NCBI RefSeq assembly: GCF_900115865.1
Contig: NZ_FOXY01000001.1
Location: 124,001-188,000, forward strand
Direction of reading: 5' to 3'
Length of the DNA: 64,000 bases
Source of the DNA: Donghicola eburneus
GTDB taxonomy: Bacteria; Pseudomonadota; Alphaproteobacteria; Rhodobacterales; Rhodobacteraceae
How positions within the stretch are numbered: the stretch's first letter is position 1; every line of letters begins with the position of its first letter. A program made the position numbers and the translations under genes. Shown here piece by piece: positions 53,622 through 60,863 of the stretch. The notes below the pieces were generated by a model. The model was not told the DNA's origin. It ran no database searches and was given only the letters and a program-made list of their open reading frames with translations.

Positions 53622-54353
53622 TTAAACCCTTTCGGCCAGTGTGGTCAGGGGGATCAGGCGGGTGTCTTCGCCTGCTTTCAGGATCATCCCGAAGTTTTCA
53701 TCAACGCCAAGGAAACGACCGCCAATGCGTTCTCCGGGCAGGGTCACGGCGGTATCTTCGCCAAGTTGCCAGACCAGCCCGCGCCATTCGCGGTAGAGCG
53801 TGGCCAGACCGTTCGGGTGTTCAAGCTCGCCAAGCCAAAGGAGGGCGTGCTTGGACCATCCTTCGAGCAGGTCCATGGCATCAACCTCGCCAGCGCCTTC
53901 TTGGTCTAGCGCCGTCCAGTCCGGGGTTTCCCCAGGCTCAATCTCTGCCTTGTCAGGCAAGCGCAGTGTCAGTTCGAGCGAGACGATCATCCAGTCAGGA
54001 ATGTCGTCGGCATTGAGTGTGCTGGAATAAAGTCGCATGCCGCCTGCGTGCCCGCCATTCAGGCGGATGCCGCCCGCCCATTCCAGATGGACAGCGGTTT
54101 CCGGTGGGACCAACACGCCAAGAGCGTTCTGCAGACCCACGCCGCAAGCGACCAGCGCGGACGCGGCATGGGACAGGGGTGTTTCGGGGGCCAGCACCAG
54201 CGCGGCCCGCATTCGGTCATCTGTCAATGACCAAACCAAAAGGCCCGCATCAGTGCCGCGCTGCGCCTCGGCGCTGGCAATGGTCAGAGGGTTGGCCGGA
54301 CCTGCGGCCATCCCCTTGATCAGTGGCGGAAACTGAGGCGCGACGCGGATCAT
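53622..54353 (-). CDS. Biotin/lipoate ligase-like protein without catalytic motifs (DUF4444)
   Basis: The 243-residue protein keeps the biotin/lipoate ligase fold pattern in its first 130 residues and has a C-terminal DUF4444-like beta domain (RIGGRFLGVDENFGM). The catalytic signatures are changed: the ATP/biotinyl loop GRGRRG is replaced around RGTDAGLLVWS, and the lysine motif KWPND by EWAGG in EWAGGIRLNGGHAGG. Ligase activity therefore looks unlikely. It overlaps mrp by 4 bases. Role unknown, perhaps in binding a cofactor or a protein in formate dehydrogenase assembly. Confidence 0.65.
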   Translation of the reverse strand: MIRVAPQFPPLIKGMAAGPANPLTIASAEAQRGTDAGLLVWSLTDDRMRAALVLAPETPLSHAASALVACGVGLQNALGVLVPPETAVHLEWAGGIRLNGGHAGGMRLYSSTLNADDIPDWMIVSLELTLRLPDKAEIEPGETPDWTALDQEGAGEVDAMDLLEGWSKHALLWLGELEHPNGLATLYREWRGLVWQLGEDTAVTLPGERIGGRFLGVDENFGMILKAGEDTRLIPLTTLAERV

Positions 54354-55414
54354 GCGTTGCCGTCCGCAATCAGTTGCTTGGCAATTCCGCGGAAGACTTG
54401 GGCCTGCGGGCTGTCGGGCTGGCTGACCACAATCGGAGCGCCGCCATCAGAGGCCGTCCGGATGTCGAGATGAAGCGGCACTTCGGCCAGCAGGGGCACG
54501 CCCATCTTCTCGGCTTGCTTGGCAACGCCGCCATGACCAAAGATGTGCTCTTCGTGGCCGCAGTTCGAGCAGATGTGCGTGCTCATATTCTCGATCAAGC
54601 CATAGATCGGCACGTTCAGCTTGTTGAACATGTCGATCCCCTTGCGGGCGTCGAGCAGCGCAATGTCTTGCGGGGTCGAGACCACGATCGCGCCGTTCAG
54701 GTGCGTCTTCTGCGCGAGGGTCATTTGCACGTCACCAGTGCCCGGCGGTAGGTCCACGATCAGGACGTCCAAGGCGCCCCACTGCACTTGGAACAACATC
54801 TGCTGCAGTGCGCCCATCAGCATCGGACCACGCCAGACGACAGCTTCGTCCTCTTGAGTCATCAGACCCAGCGACATCATGGTGACGCCGTGGTTGCGCA
54901 GGGGCAGGATAGTTTTGTTGTCGGGCGAGGCCGGGCGGCCCGTGACCCCCAGCATCCGCGGCTGGCTGGGACCATAGACGTCGGCATCCAAGAGCCCGAC
55001 TTTGCGCCCTTCGGCGGCCAGAGCGGTGGCGATGTTGGCGGACACGGTGGATTTGCCCACGCCGCCCTTGCCCGAGGCTATGGCGATGATGCGCGCCACA
55101 CCGGGCACGGCTTCGGGACCTGCGGGCTTGGGACGGGCGGTGCCCTTGAGTTCTGGCGGCTTTGGCGCTGCCGAGTGGGCGGTCATTGCGACCGACACCT
55201 TGTCGATTCCCAGCGATTTCAGTTTGGCCTCGGCTTCGGCCCGAGCCTTTTCCATCGGGTCGGCTTTCGCAGGGTCAATTTCCATGACAAAGCGCACGCC
55301 GTTTTCGTCCACTGTCAGCGCGCGGACCAGACCTGCGGCCACAAGATCGTTGCCGGTGACCGGATCTTTGACGGTTTTCAGGGCGTTCAGAACGTCCTCG
55401 CGGGTCACGCTCAT
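54350..55414 (-). CDS. mrp: Mrp/ApbC iron-sulfur cluster carrier ATPase
   Basis: The 354-residue protein has an N-terminal DUF59/MIP18 domain (about 1-85), then a deviant Walker A ASGKGGVGKSTVSANIA, DADVYGPSQPRMLG, VDLPPGTGD and the metal-binding CSNCG with HIFGHGG. Such proteins bind and hand over 4Fe-4S clusters. Both formate dehydrogenases and the polyferredoxin in this region need many such clusters. It overlaps DUF6494 and the ligase-like gene by 4 bases each. Confidence 0.9.
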   Translation of the reverse strand: MSVTREDVLNALKTVKDPVTGNDLVAAGLVRALTVDENGVRFVMEIDPAKADPMEKARAEAEAKLKSLGIDKVSVAMTAHSAAPKPPELKGTARPKPAGPEAVPGVARIIAIASGKGGVGKSTVSANIATALAAEGRKVGLLDADVYGPSQPRMLGVTGRPASPDNKTILPLRNHGVTMMSLGLMTQEDEAVVWRGPMLMGALQQMLFQVQWGALDVLIVDLPPGTGDVQMTLAQKTHLNGAIVVSTPQDIALLDARKGIDMFNKLNVPIYGLIENMSTHICSNCGHEEHIFGHGGVAKQAEKMGVPLLAEVPLHLDIRTASDGGAPIVVSQPDSPQAQVFRGIAKQLIADGNA

Positions 55415-55608
55415 GCTTGCTTTCCTTTGATTTCGCCAGTGACAACGTGTTCAACACCCAGATCCTCGATGGTCATGACCACCTTGATCTGCCGTGCCTT
55501 TGACGGATCTACGCCCTCGGCGCGCAGGGCTTCTTCGATGGCCTGCTGCGAGGTCACACCGACCTGCTTGAGAAATTTGCGGATCGACATGTTAAGATCG
55601 TCATCCAT
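55411..55608 (-). CDS. DUF6494 small protein
   Basis: The 65-residue protein (MDDDLNMSIRKFLKQVGVTSQQ at its start) resembles the DUF6494 family. It is first in the minus-strand operon and overlaps mrp as ATGA, suggesting a joint role with the Fe-S carrier. No catalytic motif. Function unknown. Confidence 0.65.
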   Translation of the reverse strand: MDDDLNMSIRKFLKQVGVTSQQAIEEALRAEGVDPSKARQIKVVMTIEDLGVEHVVTGEIKGKQA

Positions 55609-55670
55609 TGGCGTCTCCTGTTCGTTTCAATTTCCGTTGACCCAAGGGCGCGGCGGTCCATACTTGGTCC

Positions 55671-56411
55671 ATGGAAAGGACCACTGGAATACTGGCTGGC
55701 CTGATGCTCGCGGCGCTGATGGTGCGCCCCGCCATGGCCCAAGAGGTGCGGACCTTTGGTTTGCAAGCCGACACGGCGCTGCAGACCTCGGGTTTGCTTG
55801 ACTATATCTTGCCGCGCTTTGCCCTCAAGACCGGAAGGCGCGTTGACCCCGACTTGGCTCCCGATGTGAGCTTGGGCGTAGGGCAGGGCGATCCGGTTTT
55901 TACGTACCAAGATGATGTTTACGGAGCGCAGGCCCTGAGCGAAAGCGACGCCGCGGCGCGTTTCTTGGACTGGCTGCGCTCTGACGTGGGCATCAAAACC
56001 GTACTGACCTATGCCGAACATAGCGGGGAGCCCTTCGCAGAGGTCAGCAAAGAGGTAGAGGCCGATGTGATCTATTTCGAAGGGGATGCGAATGCGGGCC
56101 ACGACGTTGCTGCGGCCCATTGCACGCGTTGCCACAAAGTGTCCCCCGAGGATCGGAGCACGATTGGCTCCACGCCGTCCTTCATGGCGCTCAAAGCGAT
56201 CCCCGATTGGGCGGATCGGTTTGCACAGTTCTACCTGCTGAACCCGCATCCGTCCTTTATCCAGATCGAGGATATGACCGCCCCCTTTGACCCGCGCAGG
56301 CCGCCGTCGCTCGTCCCGGTCGAGATTACCGTGGACGAGTTGAACGACCTGTTGGCCTATGTGCAGAGCGTCGCGCCTGCGGACCTTGGGGCAGAGGTGG
56401 CGCATCAGTGA
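55671..56411 (+). CDS. TupA-like fragments fused to a monohaem cytochrome c
   Basis: The 246-residue periplasmic protein has a signal peptide to about AMAQ. Residues 33-58 (DTALQTSGLLDYILPRF and on to TGRRVD) follow the N-terminus of TupA (TTSFANSGLADVLLP, then TGIEV). Residues 94-121 (FLDWLRSDVGIKTVLTY, then SGEPF) follow the TupA C-terminus (LEAWLLSDEAAELINAY, then EGQQLF). The roughly 150 residues between them in TupA are missing. The rest is a cytochrome c domain with CTRCH (151-155) and Met in IEDMTAPF. It could take electrons from the periplasmic formate dehydrogenase; whether any oxyanion binding remains is unclear. It converges with the polyferredoxin gene, overlapping by 7 bases. Confidence 0.7.
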   Translation: MERTTGILAGLMLAALMVRPAMAQEVRTFGLQADTALQTSGLLDYILPRFALKTGRRVDPDLAPDVSLGVGQGDPVFTYQDDVYGAQALSESDAAARFLDWLRSDVGIKTVLTYAEHSGEPFAEVSKEVEADVIYFEGDANAGHDVAAAHCTRCHKVSPEDRSTIGSTPSFMALKAIPDWADRFAQFYLLNPHPSFIQIEDMTAPFDPRRPPSLVPVEITVDELNDLLAYVQSVAPADLGAEVAHQ

Positions 56412-58354
56412 TCGCGGCGCTTGAGGTAGTCGTCAGTGGTGCGAACGCGTGGGCGCTCTGCCGAGGCAAAGGGATTTGACTCGTTGTGATACTGGGCCTG
56501 AATGCGGCAGGTGTCACACATCTGGATCAGACGACCCGCGCCATTGCCTTCGAACATGGAATGCTTGCCTTCGAGCTTTTGCATGATCTTTTCGACCGTG
56601 GATTTCACGCCAAAGGGCTTGTTGCACTCAATGCAGCAGAAGGGCTCTTCTTCGTTCAGGGTGACCAGCTTCATCGCCTCGTCCGAAGGATTGAAGCGCG
56701 GCTCTAGCGTGATCGCCTGCTCGGGGCAAATGGTAGCGCAGATGCCGCATTGCAGGCAGGCGTCCTCTTGGAAACGCAGCTCGGGTTTGTCAGGGTTGTC
56801 CACCAGTGCGCCCGAAGGGCAGAGCGAGACGCAGGACAGGCACAGGGTACACGCGTCCTTGTTCACGACGGTCGCGCCATAGGGCGCTCCGGCGGGCAAA
56901 GCGACCGGCGCGTCGTCGTCCAATAGGGATTTCGCGGCCACGCGCGCGACTTGGCGGCGGTCACCCATCATCAACTTTGGCGCGACATCGAGGGGCGTGA
57001 TTTCAGCATCATAGAGTGCACTGCTCAGGCCGTCCGGTGTTTCTGCATCAATCATAGAGAGACGATCATCGCCGCCCATGGCGTTCGCCAATGCGATCTC
57101 GCGCTCGATGGGGTCACGCTCGGTGCGGGGGCTTGGTAGGATCTGAACGCTCGCAAATCCGCTGACCAGCGCGGCCAGCATTTCTGCGTGTCCAAACTCG
57201 GCCAGCGCGGCAATCGAAAGGGGGATCACGTCAGCGGGCAGGCCACGGTCAAACCGCGCCGCGAGGCTGATCATCTCGGCCCCGTGGGTGTCGTCGTGGA
57301 CCAGTAGGCGGGGCGCTTTGCCGCCGGCCTTGGCATAGGTTTCGGCTAGCGTGCGGACGCGGGTCAGAATGTGGCTGACAGGCGGGGCGTCGTACTTGAT
57401 CGCTCCCGATGGGCACAGGGACGCACAGGCGCCGCATCCTGCGCAGACCATCGGGTCCACATCCACATGTTCGCCCGCGGGAAAGATTGCGCCGGTCGGA
57501 CAGATGTCCAAGCAGCGAGTACAGCCGGTTTGCTCGGCGCGGGAGTGGGCGCACAGATGGGGCTCTAGCGACAAGTAGAGTGTTTTTTCAAAGGTGCCCA
57601 CTAGATCGCGTGCCTGCGTGACGACCTCTGCCACCGCAGGTTGGCTGCCCGGATCAGCGCGCAGGTAGCCATCGCGTTTATGCGGCGCAGGGAAGAGCGA
57701 CGTTTGACCGCTAAGGTCGACGATCACATCGCACTGAGTCTCAGCACCGTCGCGCGGCGCCGTCAGAGCAAAGCCGCCGCGGCCCGATGGGTCGATCATC
57801 TGGAACTGATCAATCCGCAGCTTGAAGTCGCCAAAGCTGCCAGTCGCTTTGGCTAATTTGCCCCGTACAACTTCATAGGCGCGTGTTAGCGGCAGTTCCG
57901 CATCATCGGTCAGCAGAACAGTCACGGCCAAGGTCTCTGACAGCTTGTCCGCCGCAGGCAAGGCCACGGCGCCCGCGCCAATGATCAGGCACATGCCCTC
58001 TGACGTCACATCAATGGTCTTGGTTGCGGGGGCGGGCGCTAGCGCCTCTGCCACCAGCGCGGCCATTTTGGGGCTGGCGTCATTTTCATCATTCCAGCCC
58101 GCGCGGTCGCGAATGTCGACGAAAAGTGGCACCTCGGCTGACAATTCAGTTGCCAGTTCTTCGAACCTTTGGGCCTCTTGCTGACAGGCGATGATGGCAT
58201 TGCCGGACGAGATGGCCTTGGCCGCGCTTTCAGTCTCTTTGGTGCAGAGTGCCGTATGGATCTTAGAACATGTCAGGCCGGTCGCGCCTTCGATACGTGA
58301 CGGATCAATCTTCTGAGATCCTGAACAATCGCACAAAATCAGTTGCTTAGTCAT
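56405..58354 (-). CDS. Large multi-cluster ferredoxin of the formate dehydrogenase locus
   Basis: The protein is 649 residues from the ATG at 58354 (a second ATG at 58357 is possible; GGGGAGAGG upstream). Residues 1-110 contain several Cys (CDCSGSQK) and 118-135 a nucleotide-binding-like glycine pattern (LIIGAGAVALPAADKL). There are four 4Fe-4S motifs: 278-285 with CTRCLDIC, 304-314 CAGCGACASLC, 502-512 CTLCLSCVSLC and 533-543 CLQCGICATIC. Extra Cys pairs CCIEC (573-577) and CDTC (613-616) follow. No leader, so cytosolic. It diverges from the DUF3305-formate dehydrogenase operon and shares its operator region. Likely an electron carrier or adaptor for assembly. Confidence 0.75.
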   Translation of the reverse strand: MTKQLILCDCSGSQKIDPSRIEGATGLTCSKIHTALCTKETESAAKAISSGNAIIACQQEAQRFEELATELSAEVPLFVDIRDRAGWNDENDASPKMAALVAEALAPAPATKTIDVTSEGMCLIIGAGAVALPAADKLSETLAVTVLLTDDAELPLTRAYEVVRGKLAKATGSFGDFKLRIDQFQMIDPSGRGGFALTAPRDGAETQCDVIVDLSGQTSLFPAPHKRDGYLRADPGSQPAVAEVVTQARDLVGTFEKTLYLSLEPHLCAHSRAEQTGCTRCLDICPTGAIFPAGEHVDVDPMVCAGCGACASLCPSGAIKYDAPPVSHILTRVRTLAETYAKAGGKAPRLLVHDDTHGAEMISLAARFDRGLPADVIPLSIAALAEFGHAEMLAALVSGFASVQILPSPRTERDPIEREIALANAMGGDDRLSMIDAETPDGLSSALYDAEITPLDVAPKLMMGDRRQVARVAAKSLLDDDAPVALPAGAPYGATVVNKDACTLCLSCVSLCPSGALVDNPDKPELRFQEDACLQCGICATICPEQAITLEPRFNPSDEAMKLVTLNEEEPFCCIECNKPFGVKSTVEKIMQKLEGKHSMFEGNGAGRLIQMCDTCRIQAQYHNESNPFASAERPRVRTTDDYLKRRDH

Positions 58355-58701
58355 CATCCTCTCCCCGGGCTGATACTGGCTGGGTGGCGCGGCCTGTCGG
58401 CGCAGGGGGCAGCTAGGCATGTTTCCCCCGCAAACGTAAAGCGTGAAATGAAGTGATTCGCGCGGATTTCCACATCAAAATTCCCGACTAAAAAAGACGG
58501 AAAGGTAAATCTGGACAAATCGTCTAGGCTAAAATTTCGACCTTTTGGGAAAACTGGACATTTTGTCCCTAGCGCTATCTCGAAACTGAAAAGCGATGTG
58601 CCGAATGCGGTTTGGGTTGGACAGCACCGGACCAGCGAAGGCATCAAAGTAAGCAAGAGTGTGCGATGGTACACCGAGACGAAGGGGGGAACATATCCAC
58701 G
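58355..58701. other. Divergent control region of the periplasmic FDH cluster
   Basis: This gap of about 347 bases between the polyferredoxin gene and the DUF3305 gene has no credible gene of its own; possible earlier starts for DUF3305 at 58612 or 58666 would shorten it. It is AT-richer than its surroundings around 58430-58600 and carries the GGACA-N3-TGTCC element and a weaker copy (next entry). Confidence 0.6.
58512..58568. promoter_or_regulatory. GGACA-N3-TGTCC operators of the periplasmic FDH cluster
   Basis: The strong copy GGACA-TTT-TGTCC (58556-58568) is an exact 5-3-5 inverted repeat. A weaker copy, TGGACAAATCGTCTA (58512-58526), differs at two core positions and shares GGACAAAT with the tup operator. 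Their centres are 43 bases apart, about four helix turns. The location suits control of both divergent operons. Confidence 0.7.
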
Positions 58702-59265
58702 ATGGCACTGATCACTGACACCATGCCTGTCGGCCTGATCATTCGTAAGCAGCCCGGCGTTACGCGCTGGGTCAAGTGGATATGGCAGCCTGTTGGGCTG
58801 ATCCCTGGCGCTGGTGATGCGGAGTGGCGCGAGTTGCGCCGTGACGGCGATACTGTGGAGTATCATGCAGCGACCCTAAACCTGACCATTTATTCGTCCG
58901 ACACGGATGCGTACCGCGCGACCCTGAACTCGCGCACGCCAAGCCTTTATGTGGTAATGAGCGATGCGGCGGATCCGGTGAATGGATGCCCTTGGACCCC
59001 CAAGCTGATCACAGTGAACGCGTTCGAGGGTCAGGGGTACAACGAAAGCGGCGAAGGCTTGGTGGAACTGGTCCCGATGCCTGTGCCGATGATCGCATGG
59101 CTGCGCGATTTCATTGAAAAGCATCACGTCGAAGAAGAGTTCATCAAACGCCGCCGCGATAAAAAGCGGATTGATCTGGTTGAGGACGGCAAGGGCGATA
59201 TCCGCATCCGTCAGACCTCTGACGTGTTCCGTGCGCCTCGTAACTCGTCGGGGAGGGTGAACTGA
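58702..59265 (+). CDS. DUF3305 protein of the formate dehydrogenase cluster
   Basis: The 187-residue protein from the ATG at 58702 has the DUF3305 hallmark near its start (MPVGLIIRKQPGVTRWVKWIWQPVGLIPG in outline). An ATG at 58666 is a possible earlier start. DUF3305 and DUF3306 genes occur together in front of periplasmic formate dehydrogenase genes in many proteobacteria. The role is presumably in assembly or regulation, not established. Overlaps the next gene by one base. Confidence 0.75.
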   Translation: MALITDTMPVGLIIRKQPGVTRWVKWIWQPVGLIPGAGDAEWRELRRDGDTVEYHAATLNLTIYSSDTDAYRATLNSRTPSLYVVMSDAADPVNGCPWTPKLITVNAFEGQGYNESGEGLVELVPMPVPMIAWLRDFIEKHHVEEEFIKRRRDKKRIDLVEDGKGDIRIRQTSDVFRAPRNSSGRVN

Positions 59266-59888
59266 TGGCCCGTGATTTCTGGAGCCGCCGCCGCGCTGCC
59301 GTGCATGCCGAAGCTGAGGCCGAGGCGCTGGAGAGCCAGCGCCTGACGGAAGCGCAAGAGGCCGAAGAGCGCGCCAAGCGCGAAGCGGAAAAGACGGACG
59401 AAGAGTTGCTTGCTGAACTGGGTCTGCCAGATCCGGACAGCATGGAGCAGGGCGATGACTTCTCGGCATTCATGTCGAAGGCCGTCCCCCAGCGCTTGCG
59501 GACACGCGCGCTGCGCAAACTGTGGGTGTCGAACCCGCTGCTCGCCAATTTGGATGGCATGGTCGACTACGCGGACGACTTTCGCGACTCTGCCGTTGTG
59601 ATCCCTGACCTGAAGACCGCTTATCAGGTCGGCAAGGGCATGATGGCCCACGTTCAGAAGCTGGCTGCCGAGGCCGAAGCCTTGGCAGGTGCGCGTGAAA
59701 TGCCGGAAGAGGTCGCCAACACCGACGAGGCGCCTGTTGAAGAGACAGTTTCCGCGGATTCGTCTGAAAACGAGCAACCCGCAACACGTGCCGAGACGCC
59801 GGACACCACACCAGACGACACGCACGATGACGACGCGCAGCCGATGCCGCGGCGTCACATGCGCTTTGTTTTTGCCGATAGCCACTGA
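59265..59888 (+). CDS. DUF3306 protein of the formate dehydrogenase cluster
   Basis: The 207-residue protein begins MARDFWSRRRAAVHAE, followed by a charged coiled-coil-like stretch rich in Ala/Glu (15-50). The conserved core comes next (LRTRALRKLWVSNPLLANLDGMVDY in outline), and then a long acidic, low-complexity C-terminal tail. This matches DUF3306. Partner of DUF3305; function unknown. Confidence 0.75.
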   Translation: MARDFWSRRRAAVHAEAEAEALESQRLTEAQEAEERAKREAEKTDEELLAELGLPDPDSMEQGDDFSAFMSKAVPQRLRTRALRKLWVSNPLLANLDGMVDYADDFRDSAVVIPDLKTAYQVGKGMMAHVQKLAAEAEALAGAREMPEEVANTDEAPVEETVSADSSENEQPATRAETPDTTPDDTHDDDAQPMPRRHMRFVFADSH

Positions 59889-59896
59889 GGACGCTC

Positions 59897-60508
59897 ATGA
59901 CGCAGGCCGCTGTACAAACCCCGCAGATCACACCCGAGGATAAACTTCGGGCGGAACTGTATGACTTTCTCGCTGCATTGCTGGCGAACCCGCCGACCGA
60001 AGGGTTGCTGCGCAATACCGCGAAGCTGACCGGTGACGAGACCGATTTGGGGCAGGGTATCCAGACGCTGGCCACTCTGGCGGGCAAGACCAGTGCAAAG
60101 GCTGCAGAGCGCGAGTTCAACACCCTGTTTATCGGCATCGGTCGCGGCGAGCTCCTGCCCTATGCCAGCTACTACATGACCGGTTTCTTGAACGAAAAGC
60201 CGCTGGCCAGTCTGCGCCGCGATATGGCTGAACAGCAGATCCGCCGTGCACCCAACGTGTACGAACCCGAAGACAACATCGCCAGCCTGATGGAGATGAT
60301 GGCAGGCCTGATCGAGGGTCGCTTTGGCACGCCCGCTAGCATTGGCCAGCAGCAGACGTTCTTTAACCGCCACATCGCGCCATGGGCGTCGCCGTTCTTT
60401 GCGGACCTGGAAAAGGCTCAGAACTCGGTGCTCTACGCGCCGGTCGGGACCGTGGGCAAAGTGTTTATGCAAATTGAAACCGAGGCATTCCGGCTCGCCG
60501 GAAACTGA
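59897..60508 (+). CDS. TorD-family chaperone for formate dehydrogenase
   Basis: The 203-residue, all-helical protein has the TorD/DmsD family block in the middle (FNTLFIGIGRGELLPYASYYMTGFL in outline) and HIAPWASPFFADLE. Such chaperones bind the Tat leader of a molybdoenzyme and hold it until the cofactor is loaded. The client is almost certainly the Tat-exported alpha subunit encoded 356 bases downstream. Confidence 0.83.
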   Translation: MTQAAVQTPQITPEDKLRAELYDFLAALLANPPTEGLLRNTAKLTGDETDLGQGIQTLATLAGKTSAKAAEREFNTLFIGIGRGELLPYASYYMTGFLNEKPLASLRRDMAEQQIRRAPNVYEPEDNIASLMEMMAGLIEGRFGTPASIGQQQTFFNRHIAPWASPFFADLEKAQNSVLYAPVGTVGKVFMQIETEAFRLAGN

Positions 60509-60590
60509 GCTTCGAGACCATCGCTTCGGGCCATGTGGGCCCGCGGCATCATCTGGCCCCACGGGGCCGCGAAACAGGAGGACACCAACG

Positions 60591-60785
60591 ATGTCAGACA
60601 CGCGCAAGGACCAAGGGTCCAGCCGTCGAGAGTTTCTGAAACTGGCAGCGACCAGCGCGCCTGCTGCCGTGGCCGTCGTGGCAACGAGCGCAACCAGCGC
60701 AGAGGCCGCCACGGATGCCAAGCCCGCTTCGGGCATGAAAGATACGGCGCAGACTCGCGCTTACTATCAGACCGCCCGCTTCTAA
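60591..60785 (+). CDS. Small Tat-target protein of the formate dehydrogenase region
   Basis: The 64-residue protein starts at the ATG at 60591 after AGGAGGACACCAACG. It is mostly a Tat leader (SSRREFLKLAATSAP) with a short mature end (AQTRAYYQTARF). It matches the family described as a formate dehydrogenase region Tat target, found directly before fdh alpha genes. It may be a small subunit or escort; not established. Confidence 0.8.
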   Translation: MSDTRKDQGSSRREFLKLAATSAPAAVAVVATSATSAEAATDAKPASGMKDTAQTRAYYQTARF

Positions 60786-60863
60786 GGACGGTCCGGCTTT
60801 AGGATTGGAAAGACCTAGCACGAGCGACGGGCCATCGGCCCTAGCGAGCAAGGGGAGGCAAAA

